In this document: piece after piece, positions 39,082 to 49,500 of the stretch | Layout: every line of letters begins with the position of its first letter | Numbering within the stretch: the first letter of the stretch is position 1 | Assembly (NCBI RefSeq): GCF_963678635.1 | Contig: NC_087064.1 | Location: 5,060,411-5,124,410, forward strand | Length of the DNA: 64,000 nt | Direction of reading: 5' to 3' | Source: Symsagittifera roscoffensis | Taxonomy: Eukaryota; Xenacoelomorpha; Acoela; Convolutidae | Program-made: the position numbers and the translations under genes | The notes under the pieces: model-generated | What the model was told of the DNA's origin: nothing | Database searches by the model: none | Seen by the model: only the letters and a program-made list of their open reading frames with translations

Positions 39082-41412
39082 TTAATTTTGTGTTATATTC
39101 TTTTTTATTTGTGCGTCTAAAAGAATTTTGTTTATAGATGTGGAAAAAATTCCAAAAAATCCTGCAAAAAGTATGCGTGCTACACTTGCTTGTCTGTTTA
39201 CTTGTGTGTGTATAGCACATGTATTGTAGATTCCTTTTAAGAGTGAGAAAAGAAATCCAATAAAGTTAAACATTGCGTATAAAATAGTCAATTTTTCTAA
39301 GATGTAGTAGGGCCATCCTAGAAAATCAAGGATTTCATTCTTGAGTGTAACAAAGCTAAAAATGTTGATTGGTGATATATCTTGGGGACGGTATTTTTCG
39401 CCGTTTAGATATATATAATCTTTAATGTCTTTAAAATATCCGCTGTAGTCTTGCGTGTAGATATCGGCAAAACCTGCGGTTTCTGCAAGTTTGCGTAGAT
39501 TTTGGTCAATTGATTGTCTTTGTATATTGTCCATTTGTGTTAATAATTCTTGGAATTGTTGTGTTCTAATGTGATGTTGAATATCTGATTTTGAATAGAT
39601 TCCTATTGATTGTAAGTCTATATTTGGGTTTCGAGCGATAGCGCGAATGCTTTCTGGTGAAAATTTTTTGAGTGATTGCATTAATGTGGGATATGGAGTG
39701 AGAAGATAATATTTATTTTCATCAGGGTTTAGTTGTACTACATTGTGGCTATTTTCTGATCCACATGGGACTGCGGTATCCCAGAAATAGGTTCTTCGTG
39801 AAAGTGTATCCACGAAATGTACTTTATTCTTATAAAAGATAGGGATTCTTTTATAACATCGTTTATCTTCAAAAACGTATAGTGGTGATACTTTTTTAGT
39901 ACAAGTATAAAACCATAAGATGTTTCCTTCATAGTCTAAAAAATTTGATCTATTTCCAGATAATAAGTATCCTGCATAGGGTATTTTTAATACTGCTAGT
40001 GCAAGTGATTGTAATATTTGTGTTCGTTCTAATTCGCATAGTTGGTGTAGTGTTTCTAATTCGGAGAGTGACATTTCTTGAAAAATTCGGCTAATTGTAT
40101 AATCTAGTTTCATATCTAAATGAATATCATAGTGGATATTACCGAAATATGTAGTATTCATTAGTGATAATTCTTGTAAGCGTGTGCTTCTGGTGTCATA
40201 AGGTTTTAGATGTCCACCAGGTTGTCCGTTGCTTTTTTGAAAATTAACTGGTATATAGGATGTTCCTTCGTTTGGAGGATGACCTGTGGCATATGGGTCG
40301 ATTTTTACTTTTCCAGTGGTCATGTCGAATCCTTTTTCATATTCAACTAATATTTCAGAGTATTGTGTTCTGTGAAGTGGATTCCTGTATTTACATGCAA
40401 GTTCTGTTTCTTGATATATTTGAAAACGTGTCAATTTATTTTCTATATTGTCTATGTTTCTAAAATCGGAACTTAGTTTGCGTGATGGATGGACTTGTTC
40501 ATAAGGAATTGATTGTATGAAATATTTTTCGTGAAATTTTATCATACGAGCGTGTATTTTTGCTACTTGAAATGTTGTACATGTATCTTCGGGGAACCAA
40601 ACAATTGTTGCTTGTGTTCTTGTTGTAGGGTCGCAATATCCTTGATCATTTTTACAAGGTAGTCGGATTCCTTGATAGATCATTCTATTATCAGATAAAT
40701 CTCGTGTGAGTTGTATTTTTTCGAGTTGTATTTTCCAATCGAAAAACATTATTTCTTGGTATCCTTTATTTTTCGTGTCTGCTTTGCAGTTTGATGGGTT
40801 ATTTATACCAATGTGTGGTATCCAATGTTTATCATGTAGGTCATAGGTTAATCGTCCGTGTGCGCCGTTATACGGGTATTTTTCGTCTAGTTTTATATGT
40901 CCTTGGTGCCTTTCAAGTTGTGATTGGTGTACAGAGTCTGAAAAAACTTGAAAATTAACTAATTTTCTTTGGGAGTTTTTATTTTGTGTGATGTTTAGTC
41001 TAAGTAATTCATTTTTACAATCGTCGGGATTGAGATGTAAAAGACGTTCTATATTACTTTGATAGAATGATTCATGGTCAAGTCGGTTTTTGTTTCCGTT
41101 CGAGACTTGTGAACAATGTACTTTCTTTTCGGAAAATGTTGCTGTGAATTTATAACCTGTAACTGTTGTTGCTCGGGCTTTTGAATAGAGTGTTGCTATT
41201 ACATCTGTGGTTTCTATAGCTTGTGGTTCTGTTTCACATTGTGATACTTGATTTATTGCATATTTATGTAGTGTTTTTTGTTCATTTTCTTCGCAATCGT
41301 AATGTGTTACTAATAAATCTTGTGGTCCTGTACGAGGGGAAGGGTTTATGTTTTGATTTGAGGTTACTAGAAAAAAGAGTTGGAGAAAAATTAATAATTT
41401 TAGAATATACAT
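39082..41412 (-). CDS. env: Envelope glycoprotein, copy 2 (776 aa, cytoplasmic tail frameshifted)
   Basis: Same protein as 10485..13103: signal peptide (MYILKLLIFLQLFFLVTS), Cys-rich ectodomain with the CYKRIPIFY...HFVD...VPC block typical of chuvirus-like glycoproteins, and two C-terminal hydrophobic segments. A two-base expansion of a T run near 39100 shifts the frame just after the last membrane segment. The protein therefore stops at 39082, and the polar tail of about 95 residues found in copy 1 continues in another frame to 38792. The ectodomain and membrane anchor are unaffected. The start overlaps ORF-X by 13 nt. The tail loss may alter trafficking, or may be a homopolymer sequencing error. 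Confidence 0.85.
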   Translation of the reverse strand: MYILKLLIFLQLFFLVTSNQNINPSPRTGPQDLLVTHYDCEENEQKTLHKYAINQVSQCETEPQAIETTDVIATLYSKARATTVTGYKFTATFSEKKVHCSQVSNGNKNRLDHESFYQSNIERLLHLNPDDCKNELLRLNITQNKNSQRKLVNFQVFSDSVHQSQLERHQGHIKLDEKYPYNGAHGRLTYDLHDKHWIPHIGINNPSNCKADTKNKGYQEIMFFDWKIQLEKIQLTRDLSDNRMIYQGIRLPCKNDQGYCDPTTRTQATIVWFPEDTCTTFQVAKIHARMIKFHEKYFIQSIPYEQVHPSRKLSSDFRNIDNIENKLTRFQIYQETELACKYRNPLHRTQYSEILVEYEKGFDMTTGKVKIDPYATGHPPNEGTSYIPVNFQKSNGQPGGHLKPYDTRSTRLQELSLMNTTYFGNIHYDIHLDMKLDYTISRIFQEMSLSELETLHQLCELERTQILQSLALAVLKIPYAGYLLSGNRSNFLDYEGNILWFYTCTKKVSPLYVFEDKRCYKRIPIFYKNKVHFVDTLSRRTYFWDTAVPCGSENSHNVVQLNPDENKYYLLTPYPTLMQSLKKFSPESIRAIARNPNIDLQSIGIYSKSDIQHHIRTQQFQELLTQMDNIQRQSIDQNLRKLAETAGFADIYTQDYSGYFKDIKDYIYLNGEKYRPQDISPINIFSFVTLKNEILDFLGWPYYILEKLTILYAMFNFIGFLFSLLKGIYNTCAIHTQVNRQASVARILFAGFFGIFSTSINKILLDAQIKKNITQN

Positions 41413-42536
41413 GTGTATGATAATCCTGAGTATGGGTTATAAAATGTAATGTAACCAATTGTGTTTTTGGTGTATCTGTCGTATTTATATATTACTTCAG
41501 TAGTTATAAACGGTGGTGGTAGTGATTGAGCTGTTATGTTAGGTGGATTTAATGGGTAGGGATGTTGTGTAATATTGTTTAATTTAACTGTGATTTCAAA
41601 CTTTAATTGTAAACTGTTTTGTTGGAGTATTTGAATATTGTGATCACGGATATCGTTGTGAATATCTTGGCGATATTGTAATCTATTAAGTGCCCAGTTA
41701 TGAAGGCGGTTACTTTCTTGATGTTGTCCAAATAATGGTGGAGGTGCTGTGAATGTATTCCAATCTAGTCTTAAAGGAATATTTATTGATGATTGTTCTC
41801 GATATCTCGCGTCGAGATTATTTGGAAAATTTAAGTTAAAGGGTGGTGGTGAAAATTGGCTTATTGATGGTGTTGATGGTAGTGATAATGTTTCTGGTAG
41901 TGATGAGGATGTTGTTGTATCCGTAGAAATATCTATGGGGTCATTGACTAAATTTGGTTCACCTTGTGTGAATGAATGTGTAGTCCAATATGGCAGTCGT
42001 GATGTTAGGTTTGGGGGGTTAAAGGGATTTTCACGTATTTGTTCAGATGTTGGTGTTGAACCTAAGTAGTCTGAGGGTAGACTTGAAGTGCTTCGTTGTG
42101 AAAAAAGTGTAGGAGTTTCTGGTGTGATACCAGTGGTGTTTTCTGGAGTGGTTTGTGATGGGGATTGAGGTATATCAAAATGAACTCGGGGAGTTTGAAA
42201 ATTTCTGTTTCGTCGAGGATGTATAATTTGTCTATTTATTTCTGTTGTGTTTTGGTTTTGACTAAGGTTTCGTATTCTACTTAGTTCTTGTGGTAGTGTT
42301 GGGTAAAGATTATATGTTGGTTCACTTTGGGATGCTTGTCGTTGAACTGGTTCTAGTGGTTCAGATAAACGAGCGTGCCGTTCTTCAAAAGTGTATGGAT
42401 TGTCTTGAAAAGAAATTCGTGTAGATGTTTGAGGATTTTGAGTAGTTGAAGGTGGTGTTGGATTATCTTGGGATGATGTCGGTGAAGACTGATTCTGTGA
42501 CTGTTGGGTAGCAATTTTTGATGGATTTTTGAATTG
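41400..42536 (-). CDS. ORF-X, long conserved frame with no ATG, copy 2 (378 codons)
   Basis: The frame is open from the stop at 42539..42537 to TAA at 41402..41400 with no methionine codon. Only one ATG occurs in any frame of the region (near 41944), with a stop three codons on. Residues are Pro/Ser/Thr/Gln/Asn-rich, then a more ordered C-terminal third, ending in PYSGLSYTCIF. The same frame in copy 1 aligns without a shift for more than 370 codons, and many differences fall at third codon positions. The preceding 62-codon ORF ends two bases before the upstream stop. Candidate 3' splice sites (CAG clusters before TCTTCACCG, near 42485-42500) lie at the 5' end. No family recognised. Confidence 0.75.
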   Translation of the reverse strand, partial: QFKNPSKIATQQSQNQSSPTSSQDNPTPPSTTQNPQTSTRISFQDNPYTFEERHARLSEPLEPVQRQASQSEPTYNLYPTLPQELSRIRNLSQNQNTTEINRQIIHPRRNRNFQTPRVHFDIPQSPSQTTPENTTGITPETPTLFSQRSTSSLPSDYLGSTPTSEQIRENPFNPPNLTSRLPYWTTHSFTQGEPNLVNDPIDISTDTTTSSSLPETLSLPSTPSISQFSPPPFNLNFPNNLDARYREQSSINIPLRLDWNTFTAPPPLFGQHQESNRLHNWALNRLQYRQDIHNDIRDHNIQILQQNSLQLKFEITVKLNNITQHPYPLNPPNITAQSLPPPFITTEVIYKYDRYTKNTIGYITFYNPYSGLSYTCIF

Positions 42537-42541
42537 TTACT

Positions 42542-42730
42542 TTAGTGGGAAGGTTTATGTTTATTATAATATTCTTCCAAAAAAATAATTAGAAAAATTG
42601 TTGCTAGGGCAAATGTGATGATTGCTTTCTTTATACATTTACATATTGTCAAAATGAGGGATGATAAAAATGTTATGAAAATTACAAACAATAAAAAAAT
42701 ATCAGTTCTACTGAAAATTGTTCGTATCAT
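42542..42730 (-). CDS. Small two-helix membrane protein, copy 2 (62 aa)
   Basis: Nearly identical to 14232..14420: hydrophobic segment, KCIKK turn, second hydrophobic segment, EEYYNKHK tail. Its ATG is part of an AAATGA overlap with the stop of the 76-codon ORF. Conservation of frame, length and junction in two diverged copies supports a real product. Confidence 0.55.
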   Translation of the reverse strand: MIRTIFSRTDIFLLFVIFITFLSSLILTICKCIKKAIITFALATIFLIIFLEEYYNKHKPSH

Positions 42731-42957
42731 TTAGACAAGTTGTTAAAATCGTACCTGTGGATATATTCAAGGGTTTTGGAAAGTTGGAGGAATAGTTCGA
42801 GTATTGTGTAGAAAATTAAAAAAATGTTACAAAAAATGATTAAGATTATTAGGAAAGATTCAAGTATATCAAAAAGAAATATTATAAAAGCTTCAAGTAT
42901 TGAAAAAAAATGTTTAAAATTTATAAGTATTTGAGCGACTGTTTGAGAGAAAAGCAT
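42727..42957 (-). CDS. Hydrophobic mini-ORF, copy 2 (76 aa)
   Basis: It begins MLFSQTVAQILINF, contains several Ile/Leu/Phe-rich stretches with few charges, and ends LSK followed by TGA within ATGA. Copy 1 carries a frame-shifted version. Membrane location is likely. Its function is unknown. Confidence 0.45.
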   Translation of the reverse strand: MLFSQTVAQILINFKHFFSILEAFIIFLFDILESFLIILIIFCNIFLIFYTILELFLQLSKTLEYIHRYDFNNLSK

Positions 42958-43557
42958 TTAAGAAATGATCTCTTGGTCGAATATTTTTTGCTGTTTGAGG
43001 CGATTTTCTAGTGTGGTCGAATTATTTATTAGTTTTTTGACAAGTGGGTTGAGTTTTGTAAAAAATTGTTGGGGGCAATTTTCATAGTGACTGGGAGGTC
43101 GTCTTTTTCTTTATTTTTGTTTGTCAAATGATCCGGGGTATGGTGAGATTTTTATACTTTAGGCTAATTAAAATCTTCATTTTGTTACTTTAGGCTAAGT
43201 TATCAAACTTGTTTTGGGGGTATTCGTGGTCTGAGTTGGGGAAATATTGTTGATCTTTGGGTTATTAGATAAGGGAGGGGTACGGTATTATGGTGATATT
43301 TATTTTAGCTGTCAAGTTGGAGTGGTTTGCTTATTTTTGACCTGGAGGTTGTAAAGTTATAGTTAGAGATGTGCCTGGAGTTCTAGATTATTCGTCTAAT
43401 TGATCTTAGTTTGAGTTAGAGAAAGTGGCGGATTGGATGAATCCTATTGGTCTATTTTGAACTAGAATTATTGCGTACTTGTGAGCATGTTATTTTGAAA
43501 AATTGAAATGAAAAATGTTACGGAGGTTTCAAGATTGTGAAGTATAAAATCTTAAAA
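42958..43557 (-). other. Gag-Pol to 3' gene spacer, copy 2
   Basis: No supported gene. It holds the paired ACTTTAGGCTAA strings (43156..43167, 43187..43198), also paired with the same spacing in copy 1, and GTCAAGTTGGAGTGGTTTGC. It is a possible site for a splice acceptor or subgenomic promoter. Confidence 0.45.
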
Positions 43558-46500
43558 TTACTTTTTAAATTCTACTTTCTTTAATATTTTAGATTGGGGG
43601 ATGAACATTTTGTAGTTTTTACGTGGTTGATTTCGGAGTCTTGTTGTTTTTCTATGTTCAGATTTGTCTATTTCTTCTTGGGGTATTATTTGTTCTGTCA
43701 TTTTTCTATTTTTTCTTGGTTTTGGAGATTCTTTATGGTTTTGTGTATTGTTTTTGGTGGCGGTTGGTTTTGTGTTTTGATTTTCGGTGGGGTTATCATT
43801 TTGTTCTGTGTTTTTCAGATGTGGTTCATTTTGAATGATTTTTAATCCTGTGAAAGAATATAATTGAGTTAATTCGCGGAGTGCGTATTCTTTTGGGTAA
43901 TAAGGTAATAGGTTGTTTCGATGTTGAACGATTTCTTTTTTGTTTGAGTCGGTAATTTTATATGTGACATCAGTGGGTTTTGCAATTATTTGGTAGGGTC
44001 CTTTTCGGAGGGGTTGTAATTTTTTAGAAATTCCTTTTTGAGTATTAAAATTAGGTATTAAAACAAATGTTCCAATTTTTAAATCGGAAGCTGGTGTAAA
44101 GCGTGAATTGATTTGTTCATTTATGTTTTGTCTTTGTAATAACTTTTTCGTTATTTTTTGGTAAATTTCATTGTGTTTCTTATCTCTATTTAAAATCCAT
44201 TCGGTGTGTGTACCGGAGGCTAATTTAAGAATTTGTGGGTGATGAAAATGATCTTCATCGTGCGTATGTAATGGGAGGTTATAACAAATTGAGTCTTTAT
44301 TTGGTTGACAATAACCTTGTGCGTTTTTATGAGAATTTGCTGTAAACATTATTGGTTTGCGTGGCTTTTGGTTAAAAACCATTTCATATGGTGACATTCC
44401 TAAAGTTGTCGTAATTTGTGAATTATATGCTAAGGGAAATAATTTTACATCTGCTGACCATTCGGTATATTTTGTATCATTTCCATTGATGATACATCTA
44501 AGATATTCTTGTAGTGAACGGTTCATACCTTCGACTAAGCCGTTTGTCCAAGGTGCATGAGATGTACGTGGTTTGTGTTTAATGTTATATAAATGACATA
44601 GTGTTATTATTTCATTATTTATGAATTCTGTACCATTGTCTGTAACTAAAATTTCTGGTAGTCCAAATTTTGCTATCCAGTGTTCATAAAGTGTTGTGTA
44701 AGCGTAATAAGCATTACAATGTGGTACTGGGTTAAGTGCTACATAGTGTGTGAATGCGTCAACAATTACCATAATGTAGGAGTTTCCTTCTGATGAGGGT
44801 GAAATTGGTCCTTTAGTATCAAATGAGATACGGTGATTAAAGTACAAACTTTGTCCTTTAAAATCTTGTTTTTGTGCTATTTGTTTTTGATTTGGGTAAG
44901 GTTTATTCAGTTGACATACTATACAATCATTGCATAGTACTTTTATCCAAATTGGTGCATTTGGGAAGTAAAAATTTTGTATAAAATTTGAATATGTTTT
45001 TTCTGATCCAGAGTGTCCTTTAATATTTTGTGTATGTGAAATATTAAAAGCTATAAGAATCATACTTAAAGGGAGACATGGAACTGTAGATTCATTCAGG
45101 TTATACTCTAAAAGGTCTGTATTTTCGTTAATTGTTGTGTTGTTAAATTTGCGAAAGTATCGGAGGAGTGTTTTGTTTCCTAGAATGGTTGAATCTGCTT
45201 TGATAGGTTTAGTTTTATATTTGTGCCATGATTTCAGTTGTCTAATTATCGGGTCAAGATTTTGATATTGTTTCAGTGTTGAATTTGTAATCGTATCTGT
45301 TGGGGGGAGAAAAATGTTTTCAATTTCTAATTTAGATAAGGGTATTGTATCAAGTGGGTCGTGAAGGTCAAAAACTTGATTTATTGTGTATTTTGAATTA
45401 TTTGTTTGTGGTCCTGATAAATTTATTTTATCAGTTAAATCTTCTTTTTCAATTAGTGGAAAATGGTCTTTTTTAGGCGGGTGTTGTTTTGTTCGTTTTT
45501 GTTGGGTGTTATTTTTTATCCATTGAGAATATGGGATTGGTTTGAAGGTTGATGTTCCAAGTAAATCAACTTCATAATGATTATTTTGACAATCTAAATA
45601 AAGTGGGAAATGTTGTAAATTATTTATTTGTGATTGTTCAATATCAGTTTTAACTGCATATTTGCATTCTAATCGAGGTGATGTTTCGTTTTCTGCAAGG
45701 TAGAATTTTATATTTTTGGGTATTTCAACTGTTGTTTTTCGTGTAAGTAATTCAGGTGGTGTATTTCGACTTAAGGTGTCTGGTAATGCAAGATTTTTTC
45801 CTGCAGTCCAAACTATATGTAAGTTTGGAAATTTCATTAGAATTAGTTGAAATCTGTAAACTCTGTGGTTTGGGTTAGATTTCTGTGTGAAGAGAAAGAT
45901 GATTGGTTTATGGTCTGTGAATAGAACTGTTGGATGTTTTGATCCAAGTATCAGAAATTCATATTCTGTCAGTGTATATATTATGGCTGTACATTCTCTC
46001 ATTAGAGTTGAGAGTCGTAGCTCTGCTTGAGTGAATAAGCGAGAATTTGCTGATATCAAGTTCATTTTATTTGTACCATTATGTGATTGTAATAGTGCTG
46101 CGCCGATGCCAAAGTTCGAAGCGTCGCACATTGCATAAAATGGTTGATCAGGGTCTGGAATTGTGTTTGAAATTTGTTCAGTTAAAAGTTTCTTTATTTC
46201 TTCAAATCGTGTTTGATGTTCTGTGTTCCATTCAAAATTATTTTGTTGTCTAAGGATGTTATAAAATGGTCGTAGATATAATTGCATTTTATAAACATAT
46301 TTACTTAAAAAGTTTAACATTCCAAGGAATTCTTGGATTTTCTTTTTATTTGTTGGTGGTTGAAGTTTTTGAATAGCGTCAATGCGTGATTTCAGTGGGG
46401 TGATTGTTTTTCTTTCGATGTTATGTCCTAAGAATTTAACTCTTGTTAAAAAGAAGTGTGATTTATCGGGGGCGGCCTTCAGATTTTCGTTCTGAAGTAT

Positions 46501-49500
46501 TTGGTGATATTTTTCTAAAACGTTGAACATTTCGTCTTTTGTTTGTGATTGCATAAAAACATCGTCTAGATAGGTGATTGCGTTTTTCTTGAGTATTAGT
46601 GGTCTAAAAATTTTGCTCATAAAAGCTGAAAATGCTGCTGGTCCTATGGATATTCCATAGAATAAGCGGTTAAATTCATATTGTTGGTTTCCGATAACAA
46701 ATTGTGTTAAACGTCGTGATTGTTCATCTAGTGGCATTTGATTGTATGCACTATTCATGTCGGCGGTTGTGAAGTATTTGCCGTTTATTTTTGTTAAAAT
46801 AACTTGTATTGGTTCAATGGGCCAATTACATTTTGATTCATCTATAAGTGAATTGAGGTATCTAGCATCGAGAACGATTTTTAATGATTCTCCTTTAGCT
46901 AGAATGATAACGGGGTTGATAAATGTGTTGCCTTTTGGTTGTTCTTCTTTATTAACTGGTGATATAATGTTGTATTGTTCTAAAATATCGAGTAATCTGT
47001 TTACTTTATCATGTAAGTGAATTGGTACTTTACTTGCTCTCTGTTTTTTGAAAACTGCGTTTGGTTTTAATGGGAGATGTAGTGATGAACTGATTTTGCC
47101 AACATCGAATTTTGATGTTGCATAGACTGATGAATATTTAATTAGCTGTTTGGCTAATTTTTCGAATTCGTCTTGTGTTATTTGTGAATGTTGGAAATTA
47201 AACATTGTTAAAAATTTCTGTTGGTCCTCTGTGTAGTTACTTATGTTGAATGTAGGTTTGAAATATGGAGTTTTTGTGAAATAATCCGTATTTCTGTTTT
47301 CGTTACTTATTATATTATTTATAGATAATTCTTCATTAAGAATTGTAGATTGGCAAATATCTAGTAATTGGAGTATATTATTTACGCGATAGGCTTTTTC
47401 GTGTATTGGTGATATTGTAGCGTTAGTTTCACAATATCCTAAAAGTCCTAAAGGTAATGTTACTTGGTAAGGTGTGTTGTTATAAACATGTAAGGAAATA
47501 ATATCTGAATTCGAATTTTTCAAATATTTTATTGAAGAGATTGTGATTTTGAAAAATTTATGAATAGGTTTGAATTCAAAATCTGACATATAAAATTTTT
47601 GTTTGTTTTGTTCTTTATCATATTGGTGAACTTGTTTGATTGAAAAATTATATATGTTCCCTGATAGTGGTTTCAGGTGTTTTCTTTGTTGGTTAAATAT
47701 CGGATAAAATTTTGAAAAAAATGGTGGTTGTTTATTTAATCTTTGAAAAAATGTTAAGGATGTTTCTTTTGTTTTTGTATATTTATCTTTGATTAATATT
47801 TTACTATTTAGTATGTTAATTGTTGGTATATACTTCGAAATAAATGGTATTCCAATGATATTATACTTAATATCAGTGATATGGAATATTTGTTTAAATG
47901 GCTTGTTTAGAATTTTACTTTGCTCCATTGTTCTGGTAGGGAGGAGAAATAATTGGATTTTTCCGTAGTTTATCAATGTTGATCCTTGTGCTGTTGCTAG
48001 TTTACTGGAGGTTTCAAGAGGTGTTAGCTTTGGATGTAAAGTTTTTATTTCATTCCATGTGGGAATGTTTATTATGTTTGATTCTGCTCCTGAATCAATT
48101 AAAAAATCTATTTCAAGGTCTGGTGGTTGAAATTCTTTATTTCTTGGGCTTTCTAAGAGAAATGGTATTGTCCAAATTTTTTCTTTGGGTTGTTTTTTTT
48201 GTATATTTTGATAAATGTGGTTTGTATTCAAGCATTTTGTTTTGACATTTTGATTGGGTTGTTCTGTAGTATTTTTTGCATTTGTTTCTTGCGTTGTTGG
48301 TGTGGAATTTATGGGTGTAGTGTAATGATTTTGAAGAAATTCTGATTGATTTTCATATATGTGTGATGGAAAGGGTTGTTCATATATGACAGATTCATAG
48401 TCATTTTCGACTTTTATCATATTGATAGCAAGAGTGTTTTCAGTATCACTTTCTGAATCTGATGATGTACAGTTTATTTGATTGAGTTGTAACGCATCAG
48501 TTACTGTGTCATCAATACCTGGAGGGTCTGATGTTGTTTCTGGGTTAGATTGTACTTGATTGATTTGCCTTTGATGTTTAGGTGTATTACTTCTATGACG
48601 ATTATTAGAATTATTATAGTTATTATTATTCCTATGTGGTGATTGGGAATAATTTCTGTAACGATTATTATAACTTGGGTGTCGATTTTGTGAATTATTT
48701 CGCGATCTGTTTTGGTAGTTATTGTTTGGTCTGTTATAGTTCGATCTATTATATGAGTTATTCCTTGATCGATTGTTCGGGTAATTCTGGTTTCGGTTGT
48801 TTGAATAACTTCTATTTCGATTATAGGAGTAGTTTCTATTCCTATTGTATGATGAATTTCGTGATTGATTGTTTGGATAGTAGTTATTTCTTGATTGGGA
48901 ATTAGATCTAGAAACAAATCGTTGTGTATTTGAATTTGATCTGGAGTAGTTATTTCTACTATTTGGTCTATTGTAGTGATTTTGTGATGAATTATACGTG
49001 TTTCTTCGTTCTGGTGATCTTCCTCTATAACTTGAGTTATATGGGGATTGATTTCTTGTATAGCTTGTATTGTTCGGGAGTGGTTTTCCTGAACTGTTGT
49101 TGCTGTGAACTGTTTTGTTCGGTAAATTTTGATCTTTTTTCATGTATTGATAGAATGATTTATTTGGTTCTTTGTATTTTTGAGGTTTATTTTGATTATC
49201 TTGCTGTTTTTGTCTACATTCGGAAATACTATGTCCGTATCGTCGGCAATAATTACACCATTTTTTGAAAGATGGTTTGCCTTTAAAGTTTGGGTTCTTT
49301 TCGTAAATATTGAGTATTTCAGTGATTTTTTCAACGAGGTCTGTTTCTGATTCCTGTATATTATTAATATTAGTGGAAGTCGTTTCAATTTTGTTAACGT
49401 ATTGTAATTTCAGATTTTCCGTTTCTTCTAGTTTCATCGTGATTTCTGCTTGTTCTAGTTTGTCTACTAGTTTTCGAAAATCTAAATCGGGTTCTCGAAT

